NCBI GenBank assembly: GCA_030817875.1
Contig: JAUSZU010000001.1
Location: forward strand, 2,108,001 to 2,172,000
Direction of reading: 5' to 3'
DNA length: 64,000 nt
Source: Flavobacterium sp. W4I14
GTDB lineage: Bacteria > Bacteroidota > Bacteroidia > Sphingobacteriales > Sphingobacteriaceae
The translations under genes and the position numbers were made by a program. Under the pieces are notes generated by a model. The model saw only the letters and a list, made by a program, of their open reading frames with translations, was not told the DNA's origin and made no database searches. Shown one piece after another: positions 63,109 through 64,000 of the stretch (position 1 is its first letter; every line of letters begins with the position of its first letter).

Positions 63109-63468
63109 ATGAAACATACAAAGAAAGTAGATGAGTTTATCGCTAAACTTGAACACCCGCTTAAAGCAGAACTCGAAGCAGTAAGATCTATTATTGTGAA
63201 TGCAAACCCTAAAATAGAAGAAGACATAAAGTGGGGAGGTCCTAGTTTTCTTTACAAAGAAGATCTGGCTACTTTCAATCCAAGGATCAAAAACTATATT
63301 GCCCTTATCTTTCACAAAGGAGCGCTCATTAATGTAAAATCAGACTTTCTTGAAGAGGCAACCAAAGGAAAGGTTTATGCGAAATTTTATTCTATGGATC
63401 AGGTAACAGCAAACAAGGAGCTGATTGAAAAAATGGTTAATACCTGGGTTGAGCTGATGGATAAATAA
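63109..63468 (+). CDS. DUF1801 protein
   Basis: A 119-residue protein of DUF1801 (YdhG-like). It opens KVDEFIAKLEHPLKAELEAVRSIIVNANPKIEEDIKWGGPSFLYKED, with the conserved IKWGGPSF core, and carries the LIFHKGALINV strand. The fold is a small ferredoxin-like or swapped-hairpin domain; the function is not known. Cytoplasmic, monocistronic. Confidence 0.85.
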   Translation: MKHTKKVDEFIAKLEHPLKAELEAVRSIIVNANPKIEEDIKWGGPSFLYKEDLATFNPRIKNYIALIFHKGALINVKSDFLEEATKGKVYAKFYSMDQVTANKELIEKMVNTWVELMDK

Positions 63469-63711
63469 ATTCGCTTTGTCCTCTAAAGTCGTCTTGGCAG
63501 AACAATTTTCGAAACATTTCTTGCATGTACTAAGTCCTTGGCGAGTTTACTACCTCCAGAACGACAATAAAGAAATACTGAATTCAAGTCTATTTTTTTA
63601 ATTTATGGCTCATGCTGCTTTTGTTTATAGCTCATTTTGCGGCTGTATTGAGCTACATTCTTTATTAAATGAGCTACTTTTATTAACGCGTTTTAATAAA
63701 AAAGGGGAAAT

Positions 63712-64000
63712 TCAGTCTTTTGCGATAACAAAGCCACGTAGGCTCGCCATCTTACCGTCCCTGAACCGCCAGACATCGCAATAATCATACTTTACCCATT
63801 TCCCATCCCTGTTCTTTAATTCAATTTCCCCTACCGCAATAACGAACTCATCCTCAGCAACCAGATCCTTTACATTGAATTTCGGCGGTTCAATATAGGT
63901 TTCAGCCAGATACCTGCGGACAGCCGCCTTACCGGTAATAATCTGTTCGCCCACAAATTCCCATCTCGTATCCTCCGTACATAGTTCAAGGAATCCCTCA
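63712..64000 (-). CDS. SnoaL-like (NTF2-fold) protein, cut by window edge
   Basis: The visible C-terminal part reads EGFLELCTEDTRWEFVGEQI at the right edge, then GKAAVRRYL and VEIELKNRDGKWVKYDYCDVWRFRDGKMASLRGF-like segments characteristic of SnoaL-like polyketide cyclase/steroid-isomerase-fold proteins. The frame stays open to base 64000, so the true start lies outside. A GTG at 63954 could be mistaken for a start but is inside the domain. Function unknown; members are often enzymes or binding proteins. Confidence 0.75.
   Translation of the reverse strand, partial: EGFLELCTEDTRWEFVGEQIITGKAAVRRYLAETYIEPPKFNVKDLVAEDEFVIAVGEIELKNRDGKWVKYDYCDVWRFRDGKMASLRGFVIAKD

Noticed and set aside
1..64000. 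CRISPR arrays, tRNA/rRNA genes, prophage, transposase genes
   Set aside because: None was recognised by eye; repeats found are short, degenerate and not regularly spaced, so no CRISPR or mobile element gene is called.

Overview
The window reads as chromosomal DNA of a Bacteroidota member, most likely Sphingobacteriaceae (Pedobacter-like). The evidence is AT-rich DNA, two SusC/SusD outer-membrane pairs, many lipoprotein and '...AQ' signal peptides, promoters of the TTTG / TAnnTTTG type, GH92 and GH28 enzymes, and CGTCAT...ATGACG intergenic repeats. The genus is an inference; no rRNA or tRNA gene was seen. The two ends cut genes: the C-terminal tail of an unknown + strand gene at the left and a SnoaL-like gene at the right.

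Layout. 1-16.6 kb is mixed housekeeping and accessory genes: a lipoprotein aldose epimerase, two aldo/keto reductases, a PAS histidine kinase beside a DUF3095 cyclase-like protein, a siderophore-type TonB receptor, a three-domain DNA ligase D (LigD) whose reading frame is broken at an A6 run, two DUF3606 proteins, a GT87-like membrane protein, a serine hydrolase and a VOC protein. 16.9-22.6 kb is a tripartite RND efflux operon. 23.5-25.2 kb is an overlapping pair, an SGNH-type hydrolase plus a membrane protein. 25.7-29.2 kb is a divergent MocR regulator / DMT exporter / PaiB / GNAT module.

29.4-42.4 kb is a sialic-acid utilisation locus on the minus strand: GntR regulator, sialidase, SusC, SusD, PhyH dioxygenase, a second DHDPS-family enzyme, N-acetylneuraminate lyase, Kelch mutarotase and MFS transporter. 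A secreted esterase diverges from it. Four copies of a palindrome, TATGTAGTACATA, sit at the promoters of susC, sialidase, regulator and esterase. They very probably define the local GntR regulon.

42.4-45.4 kb holds a gamma-glutamyltransferase, a TfoX-N protein and a small HTH protein. 45.5-60.7 kb is a second catabolic locus: a variant GH28, an SSS symporter and a LacI regulator on the minus strand, divergent from myo-inositol oxygenase, SusC, SusD, a purple-acid-type phosphatase, an HGSNAT-like (DUF5009) membrane acyltransferase and a GH92 alpha-mannosidase. CGTTTACGTAA sites lie in front of both the symporter and the oxygenase. Mannosidase, glucosamine-acetyltransferase-like protein, phosphatase and inositol oxygenase together suggest a system for mannosylated inositol-phosphate glycans (GPI-like or fungal inositol sphingolipid head groups). 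This is an inference and the most interesting hypothesis of the window. 60.7-64 kb holds small genes, a Crp/Fnr-type regulator and repeat-rich spacers.
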